DNA of 64,000 bases from Candidatus Magasanikbacteria bacterium RIFCSPHIGHO2_01_FULL_41_23 (GCA_001782805.1 MFPT01000021.1:1-64000); one strand, 5' to 3'. Shown: positions 15,568-24,923, counted from the stretch's first letter. The notes: generated by a model from the sequence alone, not told the origin. Program-made: numbers and translations.

Positions 15568-16821
15568 ATGGATACTACACCATTAAAGAATCTGATTGAT
15601 TGGTATAAAAAATATTCTCTAAGACAGGGAGAGACTTTTATATTGGAATTTTTTGAAAAATCAAAAAATAAGTCTGACTCTCCAGTGAATAATTTAGAAA
15701 AAATTATTCGTAGTCTGGTTGAATTTGTCACTGAATCAAAAAAAAATCCGGAAGAATTCTTTTTATTTCCAAATGACAAAATCATTATTAGTAGTCTTGC
15801 GACCGTTGACAAAGATTATATCCATTCTGTTGTGCCAGTTATGTGGTATGGTCTTGGTTTGCAAACCGGAGATTATGATTTGTGGGAACCGGAACAGATT
15901 ATCAAAGAATGTGAAGAGGTTTTTTCCGGCGCGGTTGATAATGTTCCGGTTCTTATACGCAACATCCGCGAAGTCGGAAAGAACGAGGATGCTATAAATT
16001 TTTGCCAGAAATTTATTAACCAGTTTATTCTGCTTGATAAATGCACAATAATCACAGAATTAAATTGGCATAATTCTTTGATAATAGCGATTGCGCTTAA
16101 TACGGTATATGAACGACTATATCAGCTTTCCGAAGACGAGCAAAAAATTATTCTTCAACACAGTCTTTATGTCGCTTTGTGCGCGGGCATCAATGTGCAA
16201 ACGAGTCTGCAGGCTGTCTTGTATCACACCAAAACTATTTTTAGTTTTATTGCCACGTATGAACGACTGACACAGATTTTAGAAGAAAGTAATGAAACGG
16301 TGATTCAAATTAATGAAAATTCTATTCAAACTCTGGGGAGTTTGTGGAATGATTATTGTGAAAAAAATAAAAATGATTGGTCGGATATAAAAAAATTAAA
16401 ATTTTTTTCTGACAGTCTGACAACCAATGAATTTCAGAAAGAAAAAATATTTGCAGGTTTTAAGATACTCCTTGATCTTAAGACAGCGGTTTTGCAACAA
16501 AAAAATTACAGTGATGATTATAATGAATCCGAAGAGTTTCGCAATGATGTCATTAAATTAATTTTTTGGTTTGGAATCGGTGACGCCGGTTACGATGATC
16601 TAAAAAAATATTTTCAACAGACAGAAAAAAAAGTTTCTATTACTGCTTTTGTAAAAAGGCTAGTTGAAATTATTGGTCTACAAGATATGGAACAAATTGA
16701 AAATGTACTTCTTTTTTCTGGATTACTTCGCGAATTAAACTGGATGCCGGAAGATGACAACTTAATCAGTTTCCACGAATCCACCTCCCAATTCCATTGG
16801 AATCAAGAATTATTATCCTAA
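15568..16821 (+). CDS. Hypothetical helical protein, paralogue of next gene
   Basis: I do not recognise this 417-aa protein. It has no signal peptide or membrane helix and is predicted mostly helical. The segment EQKIILQHSLYVALCAGINV (about residues 191-210) matches EQQFILQHYFYYAIIMGVPV in the following gene, and both are followed by Q-[TS]-x-L-N/Q. This indicates tandem paralogues. It starts 21 nt after the giant VirB6-like gene and ends one base before the next start, so it belongs to the same operon. A scaffold or chaperone role in the secretion machine is possible but only by context. Confidence 0.75.
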   Translation: MDTTPLKNLIDWYKKYSLRQGETFILEFFEKSKNKSDSPVNNLEKIIRSLVEFVTESKKNPEEFFLFPNDKIIISSLATVDKDYIHSVVPVMWYGLGLQTGDYDLWEPEQIIKECEEVFSGAVDNVPVLIRNIREVGKNEDAINFCQKFINQFILLDKCTIITELNWHNSLIIAIALNTVYERLYQLSEDEQKIILQHSLYVALCAGINVQTSLQAVLYHTKTIFSFIATYERLTQILEESNETVIQINENSIQTLGSLWNDYCEKNKNDWSDIKKLKFFSDSLTTNEFQKEKIFAGFKILLDLKTAVLQQKNYSDDYNESEEFRNDVIKLIFWFGIGDAGYDDLKKYFQQTEKKVSITAFVKRLVEIIGLQDMEQIENVLLFSGLLRELNWMPEDDNLISFHESTSQFHWNQELLS

Positions 16822-16822
16822 T

Positions 16823-17767
16823 ATGCCCGCTCCATTATTTTCCTATTGCCAAAATAATCCGCTCAAAAATGTCTCTGCTTTGGAGCGGCTTATTATGGCA
16901 GTTGAGCCTAGTGCGATTACGGATACCGCGCTTAGTGGTGTCGTGGAATACGCGGCTTTGATTCTTTCCGGTTTGCGCGATTTGGAACCGCGCGGATTGG
17001 CCGACAGTTATGTTACGCAAGTTTTGGGATTTATTGACACAAAACTTGTGGAGCAAGTGGCGACTGATCCAGCCAAATCCGCGAGTAATGATCTCAATGA
17101 ATTGGCAGTGGAATTGCTCCACTCTGCGGCCGCGATTGGCGTGGTGGAAGAAATTACGCCGTATACGGTTGAAGAATTGACCGAGATTATCAACAGTTCT
17201 GACGTTGATTTTAATCATGCTATTTTGGCCTTCACTATTGGCTACGCGATTGTGAGTGGAGAAAAAGATTATGGATCTCTATTAATGCACATTCTCATGA
17301 ATCATAAAGATGAAGAATTGCAAACGCCATACGAATGGATGGATGCGTTTTTGCTCGGTTTATTAATTCATAGTGCGTGGAGTTATTTTCCCGATGCCAC
17401 GGATCGTGAACAGCAATTCATACTCCAACATTATTTTTATTATGCCATTATCATGGGCGTGCCGGTACAAAGTTGGTTGAATGTGGCGTTTGCTGCCAAT
17501 CCCAAATTATTGCCGCATATATTGATGCAAAAATTAAGCAGTTCGCAAGAAGTGATTCCGGAGAATTCCGGATTAAGCAGTAGTGCGGATTTTGCCAATG
17601 TCATACGCGATTATATGTCTGCAGTCAATCAAAATTCCATTCCCACTTTGGCCGCGGAAAAATTTTTGGGCAAATGGTATGGCAATGACGCGCAGGGAAA
17701 TCAATATCGTCTATGGTTGCGCGCCGCGCTTGGTACTGCCTATCGTTTGCAAACGCGGAATTTGTAA
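16823..17767 (+). CDS. Hypothetical helical protein, paralogue of previous gene
   Basis: 314-aa cytosolic-looking protein that I do not recognise. It begins one base after the previous stop. Its central EQQFILQHYFYYAIIMGVPV aligns with the upstream paralogue. It is otherwise less basic, with few Lys and many Ala and Leu, which suggests early divergence or relaxed constraint. It ends with a basic tail (RLWLRAALGTAYRLQTRNL). Its position within the T4SS-like operon is its only functional clue. Confidence 0.75.
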   Translation: MPAPLFSYCQNNPLKNVSALERLIMAVEPSAITDTALSGVVEYAALILSGLRDLEPRGLADSYVTQVLGFIDTKLVEQVATDPAKSASNDLNELAVELLHSAAAIGVVEEITPYTVEELTEIINSSDVDFNHAILAFTIGYAIVSGEKDYGSLLMHILMNHKDEELQTPYEWMDAFLLGLLIHSAWSYFPDATDREQQFILQHYFYYAIIMGVPVQSWLNVAFAANPKLLPHILMQKLSSSQEVIPENSGLSSSADFANVIRDYMSAVNQNSIPTLAAEKFLGKWYGNDAQGNQYRLWLRAALGTAYRLQTRNL

Positions 17768-17818
17768 TGCGATTTTTTTGTGATATACTTCAATTAATTT
17801 AATTTTAAAAGGAGGGAT

Positions 17819-18322
17819 ATGAATTACAATCAAAATAATTTTGCTTTTATTGACAGCCAAAATTTACATTTTGGAATTTTGGAACAAGGTTGGAAGATTG
17901 ATTATCGAAAATTTCGTAATTATTTAAGGAATAAATACGATATTACAAAAGTTTTTATGTTTATGGGGTATTTACCCTCAGAACAAGCTTTATATACATT
18001 TCTTAGACAATCAGGGTTTACGTTAATCTTCAAACATGTGTCTAAGTTACTTGACGGTTCGGTAAAAGGTAATTGCGACGGTGAGATGATTTTACAAGCT
18101 ATGATAGAGTATCCGAATTATCACCAAGCTTTGCTCATTACAGGGGATGGGGATTTTGTATGTTTGATAAAATATTTACAAAAACAGAATAAATTGTTGC
18201 AAGTAATTGCTCCAACATTAGAAAATTGTTCTAAATTTATTCGTGAAGTTGCCGGTAAAAAATTATTGTTTTTTAACGATTTACAATCAAAATTGTCATA
18301 TAAAGACAAAAAGACCCTATAA
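17819..18322 (+). CDS. NYN-domain (LabA/DUF88-type) putative ribonuclease
   Basis: 167-aa protein of the PIN-like NYN superfamily. Conserved acidic positions are visible: FIDSQNL at about residues 10-16, KGNCDGEMILQAM at about residues 82-94 (Asp) and LLITGDGDFVCLI at about residues 105-117. These form the metal-binding pocket of the family, which cleaves or binds RNA. The start is well marked by AAAGGAGGG just upstream, one of the few strong Shine-Dalgarno sites here, and an extended -10 (TGATATACT, 17781-17789) lies 30 nt upstream. It therefore probably has its own promoter although it sits inside the T4SS-like cluster. Its RNA target is unknown. Confidence 0.85.
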   Translation: MNYNQNNFAFIDSQNLHFGILEQGWKIDYRKFRNYLRNKYDITKVFMFMGYLPSEQALYTFLRQSGFTLIFKHVSKLLDGSVKGNCDGEMILQAMIEYPNYHQALLITGDGDFVCLIKYLQKQNKLLQVIAPTLENCSKFIREVAGKKLLFFNDLQSKLSYKDKKTL

Positions 18323-18447
18323 AGACAAAACAGTATAGGGGCATTCTTGCTGGGAAGGACCATACAAAGACAAAACAGTGTACAGGATATTCCCTCATGA
18401 TTACTTTCTAAAGTATACAACACTACAAATAGTTGTCAAGCCAAGTT

Positions 18448-19467
18448 ATGCCCAATCAACCCACAATTCTCGTAAAAAAATCCGACGGAACGACAATCCG
18501 GATGACTCTTGACGAAGTCAAAAAAATGAAGGCGGAGAAAAAAGCAGATAATCCTTTGTTGCCACAAGAATTAGAGACAGCACCAGAAACAGTGATCAAA
18601 AAAGCTGTGGAAATGTTAAAAACTCCGGAATTGGAACCGGCACCAGTGGAATTTTTATTAAAAGCCAGCGCCGAGCCACATCTTTTGCATGAAGAAATAG
18701 AATCGCACGAAGTTACCAGACCGGAATTAGTGACCGCGGTTTCGTACGATCGCACGGTTGACGCCGTGCTTAAAAATGCTCGCTTAACTCCGAGTCCGGA
18801 ACTAATGCCGCGATTTCAGTCACTCATTATGTCGCTTATAAAAGGCGTGCGTACTGTGGCGCAAGTAATGGAATACGCGAGCGCGCCGCTTCTGCGCGGA
18901 GGTTTGGCACTTTCGATCGCCGAGGCAGAACGTCTTGCCACGGCTTTGAACACACAAACCGGTTTGCCCAATAACCGATCGATTATTATTCCCAAACCCA
19001 TGACTGCGCCTGCCTCCACGCCCTCAAACATTCAGGGATCAGTCAAAAATAATCCAACTTCAAATCGTCCTCACAACACAGGCGCGGCTTTTGTCCAAAT
19101 GCATGATGTGCAAGCGCCGCAGTCCGCGCCAAGCACAAGCAATAAAGCAGTCATGGGTCCTATAGAAGAAATGAAAATTTTTTCTCTCCTTGATTGGCGT
19201 CGTCTCGCGGCTACGCCGGATAAAGCCAAAGAAATAATTTTAAGTAAATTTTCCGGCTGGAAAGATGAATCATTTTTTTTGTATCGTGATACCAGATTGG
19301 CCTGGTTGGAATCGCCATTGGTGCGCGAATATCAAGAAAAAGTTATCACTGCCATCAATCAAAGTACGCGTTTGTCTGATATGGCTTCCGGATTTGCGGT
19401 GAAAAAAACCCTGACACCGGCTGACATTGCCGCGCTCGTTGAAGTGAATAGGGTACTTGCGGTATAA
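18448..19467 (+). CDS. Hypothetical protein, T4SS-like cluster
   Basis: 339-aa protein that I do not recognise. The frame is open from a TTG at 18433, but the ATG at 18448 is the likelier start. A basic N-terminal region (VKKSDGTTIRMTLDEVKK) is followed by a helical middle (LMPRFQSLIMSLIKGVRTV), a Pro/Ser/Asn-rich linker at about residues 190-240, and a C-terminal domain with DWRRLAATPDKAKEIILSKF. There is no membrane helix. Three copies of AAAGACAAAA lie just upstream (18300-18377). Context suggests an accessory cytoplasmic protein of the secretion system. Confidence 0.7.
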   Translation: MPNQPTILVKKSDGTTIRMTLDEVKKMKAEKKADNPLLPQELETAPETVIKKAVEMLKTPELEPAPVEFLLKASAEPHLLHEEIESHEVTRPELVTAVSYDRTVDAVLKNARLTPSPELMPRFQSLIMSLIKGVRTVAQVMEYASAPLLRGGLALSIAEAERLATALNTQTGLPNNRSIIIPKPMTAPASTPSNIQGSVKNNPTSNRPHNTGAAFVQMHDVQAPQSAPSTSNKAVMGPIEEMKIFSLLDWRRLAATPDKAKEIILSKFSGWKDESFFLYRDTRLAWLESPLVREYQEKVITAINQSTRLSDMASGFAVKKTLTPADIAALVEVNRVLAV

Positions 19468-19501
19468 TACTCCTACGGCCATGTAATCAAATTTTTACCG
19501 C

Positions 19502-19930
19502 ATGCAACAATTTGTTGTTCCACAATTTATTGAAGTGGAAGATAAAATTTTCGGGCCGATTACGACTCGGCAATTTTTAATTTTATTGGCCGCGGGCACA
19601 GCCATATTTTTGTCGTATCGGTTTGGCGATTTGGCTTTATTTATTTTTACGGTTGTTTTTGTCGGCGGTTTTTCCGCGATTTTGGCTTTTGTAAAAGTGA
19701 ATGGTCAAAATTTTCATTATTTTTTGCTGAATATTATACAAACCATGCGCAAACCATCATTGCGCATTTGGCAAAAAAGTTACAATAAAGAAGAACTGAA
19801 TTATTTGCGCAAGCGCGATGCCGATATTAAAATAGAGCCGCTCATCGTGGTCACAGCAGTAAAAAAAGATCGGATTCGCGACTTGGCTCTGTTGGTTAAT
19901 ACGGGCGGTTTTTACAAGCCCGAGGAATAG
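19502..19930 (+). CDS. PrgI-family membrane protein (VirB3-like)
   Basis: 142-aa protein with the hallmark start of the PrgI family: QQFVVPQFIEVEDKIFGPIT, then two adjacent membrane helices (FLILLAAGTAIFLSYRFGDL and ALFIFTVVFVGGFSAILAFV), then a short basic cytoplasmic tail. In Gram-positive and Patescibacteria T4SS-like loci this gene precedes the VirB4 ATPase and stands in for VirB3. Here it is followed 18 nt later by a TraC-like gene and then virB4, as expected. Confidence 0.85.
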   Translation: MQQFVVPQFIEVEDKIFGPITTRQFLILLAAGTAIFLSYRFGDLALFIFTVVFVGGFSAILAFVKVNGQNFHYFLLNIIQTMRKPSLRIWQKSYNKEELNYLRKRDADIKIEPLIVVTAVKKDRIRDLALLVNTGGFYKPEE

Positions 19931-19948
19931 CGCGCGTTCACCATAAAT

Positions 19949-20638
19949 ATGTCTGACGAAAAAATGAGAAAAAAAACCAAAAAACGGCCTTCATCACAGG
20001 CTCATTTGCCCATCGCGGAAATCAAAGACAGCGTGGTGATTTTAAAAGACGGCACATTGCGCGCGGTTATTTTGGTTTCCAGTTTGAATTTTGCTCTAAA
20101 ATCCGAAGATGAACAAAATGCGATTATTTCCGCGTACGTTGGTTTTCTTAATTCACTGGATTTTCCAATTCAAATTGTAGTCCAATCGCGCAAATTGCAA
20201 ATCAAACCCTATTTGGAAAAATTGCAGGGGATTGAACGGACACAAACCAATGAATTGTTGCGCATCCAAACCGCGGATTATCGCGCGTTTGTGGAAGAGT
20301 TGGTGGAGATCGGGCAGATTATGACCAAACGTTATTATGTCATTGTGCCCTATGATCCGCTGAATAATCGGCGCAAGAATTTTTGGGCACGATTTAAAGA
20401 AGCGCTTAAACCGGGAATTACCATTCGTTTGCGTGAAGAGCGATTTCAGACACGCAAAAGTGAAATTGATTTGCGTTTGCGTCACATTATTGGCGGACTG
20501 TCCGGCATGGGACTCACCACAGTTCAGCTGGATACGCAATCTTTGATTGAATTATATTATTCCACTTACAATCCGGATATCGCTTTTGCCGAAACATTGG
20601 GCACGATTGGCGATCTCCAAATTGAAGATATTTCATAA
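19949..20638 (+). CDS. TraC-like / VirB4 N-terminal-type protein
   Basis: 229-aa soluble protein between the PrgI and VirB4 genes. The sequence AHLPIAEIKDSVVILKDGTL followed by RAVILVSSLNFALKSEDEQ resembles the N-terminal domain of TraC/VirB4 proteins, which bind the membrane subunits. A second domain runs through YYVIVPYDPLNNRRKNFW. There is no Walker motif. The stop is 2 nt before the VirB4 start. A frameshift splitting one VirB4 is unlikely because the next ORF carries its own N-terminal domain. Confidence 0.75.
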   Translation: MSDEKMRKKTKKRPSSQAHLPIAEIKDSVVILKDGTLRAVILVSSLNFALKSEDEQNAIISAYVGFLNSLDFPIQIVVQSRKLQIKPYLEKLQGIERTQTNELLRIQTADYRAFVEELVEIGQIMTKRYYVIVPYDPLNNRRKNFWARFKEALKPGITIRLREERFQTRKSEIDLRLRHIIGGLSGMGLTTVQLDTQSLIELYYSTYNPDIAFAETLGTIGDLQIEDIS

Positions 20639-20640
20639 GT

Positions 20641-22500
20641 ATGCCATTTAAACCCATTGCCACCAATAAAAAAGGAATCAGTTCGGCAGCGCCGGACATT
20701 GAGAAAAAAAAACTGCAAAAAGAATTGATTACTTTGGAAGAAGAACGGGTGTATCGCGAAGGCACGGTGGCCATTCGCGATTTGGTCGCGCCGTCCGCAC
20801 TATCGGTTCAGTCCAATTTTGTGCAATTGGGCACGACTTTTTTGCGTACGATTTTTGTGATTACGTATCCGCGTTATATGTCAGTCGGCTGGAGTTCGCC
20901 GATTTTAAATTTAAATTTGACCATGGATTTGGCTATGTTTTTTTATCCGGTCAATTCGGAAATTATTTTAAAACAGCTCAAGAAAAAAGTTGGCGCGCTG
21001 GAAGCGCAATTGTCCGGTGACGCGGAAAAAGGCGCGGCGCGTGATCCGTTGCGCGAAACTGCTTTGCGCGATATTGAACAACTGCGCGATGATTTAACGC
21101 AAGGCGTGGAACATTTTTTTCAATTTGCTTTTTACGTTACGCTTTACAGCCAAGACAAAAAAGAATTGGATAAAGTTACGGAAGACATTCAGAATATTTT
21201 TGGTTCCAAATTAATTTACAGCAAAAATGTTTTGTATCAGGCCGAACAAGGTTTTACTTCAACGTTGCCGCTGGGGATTGATGAGTTGACGATTTCTTTT
21301 AACATGAATTCCTCGCCGATCGCGGCCTCGTTTCCGTTTATTTCCTCGGAATTAAGCAGTGATGATGGAATTTTGTATGGCATCAATCGCCATAATAACA
21401 GTTTAATTTTGTTTGATCGTTTTTCTTTGCAAAATGCCAATATGGTGGTTTTTGCCACTTCCGGAGCGGGAAAATCTTATGCTATTAAATTGGAAGTTTT
21501 GCGTAGTTTAATGATGGGAACTGACGTGATTGTGATTGATCCGGAAATGGAATATGAGCATTTGGCCGAGGCGGTTGGCGGAACTTATATCAGTATTTCT
21601 TTGGCTTCGGAAAGCAAAGTCAATCCGTTTGATTTGCCGCGTCCGGTTGGTCAGCAAATTTCCACCGAAGATATTATTCGCAGCGCAGTAATTACGATGA
21701 AAGGTTTGTTGCGGATTATGTTTGGCACACTGACGCCGCAGGAAGATTCAATTTTGGATCGCGCGCTTTTGGAAACGTACGCGAAAAAAGACATTACAGC
21801 TACAGTTGATCTGACCACAGTCGAGCCGCCGATTATGCAGGATTTGCTGGATATTTTGGAAGGCATGACGGGCGCGGAAGTATTGGTTTTAAAATTGCGC
21901 AAATATACCGAAGGCACGTTTGCCGGATTATTCAATTCTCCGACCAATGTGAATGTGACCAATCAATTGGTTATTTTTAGCGTGCGTGATTTGGAAGATG
22001 AATTGCGGCCAATGGCGATTTATACGTTGGTGAATTATATTTGGAATTTAGTTCGTTCCGAACAAAAACGGAGAATTTTGATTATTGATGAAGCGTGGTG
22101 GCTTATGAGTCACGAGGATTCGGCCAAATTCATTTACGCGCTCGTGAAGCGTTGTCGCAAATATTATTTGGGTGTGACGACCATTACCCAGGATGTGAAT
22201 GATTTTTTACGTTCGCCATACGGACAGGCGATTGTAACCAATTCGGCTTTGCAACTTTTGCTCCGTCAATCACCCGCGGCCGTGGATATGATTCAACGCG
22301 TGTTTATGTTGACCGAAGGAGAAAAATATTTGCTTTTGGAAGGCGCGGTCGGTGAAGGCATATTTTTTGCCGGCAATAAACACGCGGCCATCAAAGTCGT
22401 GGCGTCTTATACCGAAGATCAACTCATCACGTCTGATCCCAAACAATTATTGGAAATTGAAAAAGCCAAAAAAGAATTTGAAGAACAAATGGGAAAATAA
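20641..22500 (+). CDS. virB4: VirB4-type conjugation/secretion ATPase
   Basis: 619-aa ATPase that powers T4SS assembly or substrate transfer at the inner membrane. Walker A is FATSGAGKSYAIK at about residues 275-287. Walker B is RRILIIDEAWWLM at about residue 480, followed by a QDVNDFL motif and the conserved tail (SALQLLLRQSPAAVDMIQ). The N-terminal 230 residues carry the family's TFLRTIFVITYPRYMSVGW. The protein is complete. No VirD4 coupling ATPase or relaxase is seen in this window, which argues for DNA uptake, pilus or surface assembly rather than conjugation. Confidence 0.92.
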   Translation: MPFKPIATNKKGISSAAPDIEKKKLQKELITLEEERVYREGTVAIRDLVAPSALSVQSNFVQLGTTFLRTIFVITYPRYMSVGWSSPILNLNLTMDLAMFFYPVNSEIILKQLKKKVGALEAQLSGDAEKGAARDPLRETALRDIEQLRDDLTQGVEHFFQFAFYVTLYSQDKKELDKVTEDIQNIFGSKLIYSKNVLYQAEQGFTSTLPLGIDELTISFNMNSSPIAASFPFISSELSSDDGILYGINRHNNSLILFDRFSLQNANMVVFATSGAGKSYAIKLEVLRSLMMGTDVIVIDPEMEYEHLAEAVGGTYISISLASESKVNPFDLPRPVGQQISTEDIIRSAVITMKGLLRIMFGTLTPQEDSILDRALLETYAKKDITATVDLTTVEPPIMQDLLDILEGMTGAEVLVLKLRKYTEGTFAGLFNSPTNVNVTNQLVIFSVRDLEDELRPMAIYTLVNYIWNLVRSEQKRRILIIDEAWWLMSHEDSAKFIYALVKRCRKYYLGVTTITQDVNDFLRSPYGQAIVTNSALQLLLRQSPAAVDMIQRVFMLTEGEKYLLLEGAVGEGIFFAGNKHAAIKVVASYTEDQLITSDPKQLLEIEKAKKEFEEQMGK

Positions 22501-22502
22501 TC

Positions 22503-22712
22503 CAATGCAACACCAAAACATCCACTATACCAATAAGCAAAATGGAGACGAATATACTTTTGCTGAAAGCTGAGTATATTGACTTGTTGAGAATGCATAA
22601 TCCGTCAGACTATCAGTTGAACAAAAGGATATCGTTGAATTTTGCTTAAGACTTAGAATAAATAAAGTTTGATTAAGACTTAGAAAATGGAGTTTGATTA
22701 CGAGGGAATAAG
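22503..22712. repeat. Composite intergenic repeat, copy A3
   Basis: Near-identical to 6656-6858 over most of its length, including GCAACACC, ACATCCACTATAC, the 100-nt core and three AAGTTTGATTAAGACTTAG-type units. It separates virB4 from the 22731 gene. An apparent short ORF across its start is not a gene. Confidence 0.88.
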
Positions 22713-22730
22713 ATGCTATACTAAATACAT

Positions 22731-23333
22731 ATGATGACTCTCCGCAAACGCATTTTTATCATTAACATTATCGTTACGGCCATAATTTTGGCAATTTTTT
22801 TGTATTTGGTATATGGTCGCGAATCTGACACTAGTATAATAACTTCTGACAGCGAATCCGAAACATCGCCTACAGCGCCAAAAACCATTACCAATCAAGA
22901 TAAAACCAACATAACAAAACCAGCCATCGCCAAACCGATTTTAGCTTTGCCGGCGTATTCCGAAGAATTATACGTCCGTCAACTAGCCAAAATTTTTGTG
23001 GAACGTTTTGCCAGTTATTCCACGCAAAATGATAATAATAATATCACTGATTCACTTGATTTGGCGACAGTTAGTATGCAAACTTGGATGAAAACACAGC
23101 TAAAGCCGGGAAGTCGAGATTATGAAGGCGTGGTAACTCAAGTTCTGGCTTCTTCGGTTAAAGAAAAAACCGCTTCCAGCGCCACTGTTGACTTGCAAAT
23201 TCAACAAAATTTTGAACAAAAAACCGCCACAGCCGTTGGCGCTACGCAAAAAGAAATGCGTCAAAAAAAAGGAACGGTTAAATTGCTTAAAATTGGCGAT
23301 CAATGGAAAATTGATGGTCTGTATTGGGAATAA
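22731..23333 (+). CDS. Membrane-anchored protein, possible VirB8-like
   Basis: 200-aa protein with one N-terminal membrane helix (IFIINIIVTAIILAIFLYLV) and a Ser/Thr-rich linker. An extracytoplasmic domain of about 130 residues follows and ends KLLKIGDQWKIDGLYWE. That ending, with alternating strands before it, is typical of NTF2-like folds; single-helix-plus-NTF2 is the architecture of VirB8. The position just after virB4 fits. The assignment is inference from architecture. A second ATG three bases on is an alternative start. Confidence 0.65.
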   Translation: MMTLRKRIFIINIIVTAIILAIFLYLVYGRESDTSIITSDSESETSPTAPKTITNQDKTNITKPAIAKPILALPAYSEELYVRQLAKIFVERFASYSTQNDNNNITDSLDLATVSMQTWMKTQLKPGSRDYEGVVTQVLASSVKEKTASSATVDLQIQQNFEQKTATAVGATQKEMRQKKGTVKLLKIGDQWKIDGLYWE

Positions 23334-23337
23334 TAGT

Positions 23338-24012
23338 ATGAAGGAGGGGATGAAAAAACTAACTGATTTTTTACTGGATTGCGTATTTCCTTATTTTTGT
23401 TTACAATGCGGCGCATCTGATGTTTATTTTTGCTTTCTTTGTCGACAAGCCGATTGGTTTAAAAATCCGACGGGAATTTTTGTGCATGGCAACGAGATTG
23501 ATTCTTCCTTAACTCGAATCATCAGTTTGACTAAATATAATTCGGAAGTTGACGCGGCACGACTGATTGAGGATTTTAAATATGGTTTTATAAATCAGGC
23601 CAGTACGGAAATTAACGTCTGGCTAAAAAATACCGCGTGGTTAAATAAAGAAATCGCAGATTGTGATTTAATAATTCCCGTGCCACTGCATCGCCGTCGT
23701 TTTGCCGAACGAGGATTTAATCAAGCGGAAATTATTGCCGGTTTTATGAGTACGATTATACATCGTCCGATTGATTTTTTGTCTTTAATTCGTGCTAAAT
23801 CAACCAAACAACAAGCCAAACTGGGTCGCGAAAAACGACTGAAGAATGTGATTGACGCCTTTGTCTGCAAAAATAAAGAAAAAATTGTCGGCCAAAATAT
23901 TTTGTTGGTTGACGATGTGTACACCACCGGCGCTACATTGGAGGAATGCGCTAAAGTTTTATTGGCGACGGGCGCGAAAAATGTTTCCAGTTTTACTTTG
24001 GCTCACGGCTAA
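23338..24012 (+). CDS. comF: ComF family phosphoribosyltransferase-like competence protein
   Basis: 224-aa protein with the two ComF hallmarks. The N-terminal zinc-binding part has CLQCGASDVYFCFLC at about residues 22-36. The C-terminal phosphoribosyltransferase part has VPLHRRRFAERGFNQAE and the PRPP loop ILLVDDVYTTGATLEEC. ComF is needed for uptake or processing of transforming DNA in competent bacteria. I start at 23338, after the previous stop; the in-frame upstream codons belong to the preceding gene. The internal ATG at 23350 is possible, but its AAGGAGG is too close. Confidence 0.92.
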   Translation: MKEGMKKLTDFLLDCVFPYFCLQCGASDVYFCFLCRQADWFKNPTGIFVHGNEIDSSLTRIISLTKYNSEVDAARLIEDFKYGFINQASTEINVWLKNTAWLNKEIADCDLIIPVPLHRRRFAERGFNQAEIIAGFMSTIIHRPIDFLSLIRAKSTKQQAKLGREKRLKNVIDAFVCKNKEKIVGQNILLVDDVYTTGATLEECAKVLLATGAKNVSSFTLAHG

Positions 24013-24030
24013 TAATTCCAGAAATAATAT

Positions 24031-24789
24031 TTAATTATATTGTGCCTCAACACTGCAATGTTTGCCATTGCCGATTATCACATGATCGATCAAATGAATT
24101 CCCATTATTTTGCCGGCGGCAATCAGTTGTTCGGTTATTTCTATATCAGCCGCGCTGGGAGTAACAATTCCCGATGGATGATTGTGTACCAAAATTACAG
24201 CCGCGGCTCCGTATTCCACGGCTGGTTTAAATACTTCGCGCGGATGGATCAAATTGGCATTGATTGTGCCAATCGATAAAACTTCATCATGAATTACGCG
24301 ATAATGAGAATTTAAATAAATGCCGCGCAGATGTTCTTTGGGCAAGCGTTCCATATCGCGCGCATAATTAAATACATCTTTGGCTGTGCGCACCATTGTC
24401 AATCCGCTTTTATTTTTTTGGAAAAAGCGTCGACCAAGTTCACCACATGCTACGATCTGCGCGGCTTTGTGAATGGGAATTTCCAAGTCTGTTGCCAGCG
24501 TGGCCGGATTGGTTTGGGCGGACAATGCTCGCTCGCCATATTCCTTGACTACGCGCGCTGACATCGCCAATACATCTTCTTTTGTAGAGCCGGTGTTAAT
24601 AATTACTGCCAAAAGTTCTTGTACGGTCAAATTGCTTGGACCATATTTGAGCAATTTTTCGCGCGGTTTGTCTTCGCTGGGCATGTCTTTGATGCGCAAA
24701 AAATACGTACGACCACTGGACAAAGCATCGGCTTCCAGCAAAATCAAACCGGTTTCGGGAATTGTATACGTATTCGTTTGAATATTCAT
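24031..24789 (-). CDS. radC: RadC-like JAB-domain protein
   Basis: 252-aa protein of the RadC/YsnA family. The N-terminal helix-hairpin-helix-like region has REKLLKYGPSNLTVQELLAV. The JAMM metalloprotease-like domain has the core VHNHPSGIVTPSAAD (H-x-H-x7-S-x2-D) and an upstream Glu. The family is common in competence and mobile regions; a repair role is doubtful despite the name. It is convergent with comF. The intergenic region upstream (24790-24961) contains a short palindrome. Confidence 0.92.
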   Translation of the reverse strand: MNIQTNTYTIPETGLILLEADALSSGRTYFLRIKDMPSEDKPREKLLKYGPSNLTVQELLAVIINTGSTKEDVLAMSARVVKEYGERALSAQTNPATLATDLEIPIHKAAQIVACGELGRRFFQKNKSGLTMVRTAKDVFNYARDMERLPKEHLRGIYLNSHYRVIHDEVLSIGTINANLIHPREVFKPAVEYGAAAVILVHNHPSGIVTPSAADIEITEQLIAAGKIMGIHLIDHVIIGNGKHCSVEAQYN

Positions 24790-24863
24790 AAGGAAAAATT
24801 AAACATTACCAATGTAATCCTCAGTATCATATCACGAAAAAAAATCTCCAGCAATGTGGTTTA

Positions 24864-24882
24864 CCCTGAGCTTGTCGAAGGG
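24864..24882. repeat. Short palindromic element CCCTGAGCTTGTCGAAGGG
   Basis: A 19-nt imperfect palindrome also present at 46268-46286. Longer variants occur at 25441, 25589, 29906, 53707 and 63385. It resembles the widely scattered CCTTCGACAAGCTCAGGG type of element known from many bacterial genomes. Confidence 0.85.
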
Positions 24883-24923
24883 AATTGTCCACATTTTTGG
24901 GGATAAATATCATTTTTCCATTA

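Noticed and set aside
18300..18377. CRISPR array
   Set aside because: The repeats are only about 10-20 nt, unevenly spaced, with no cas genes in the window.
19949..22500. Frameshifted single VirB4
   Set aside because: The second gene has its own complete N-terminal domain, and a separate TraC-like gene before VirB4 is a usual arrangement.
10738..23333. Integrated conjugative element
   Set aside because: No relaxase, VirD4 coupling protein, integrase or attachment sites are seen; T4SS-like loci of this type are common in Patescibacteria chromosomes.
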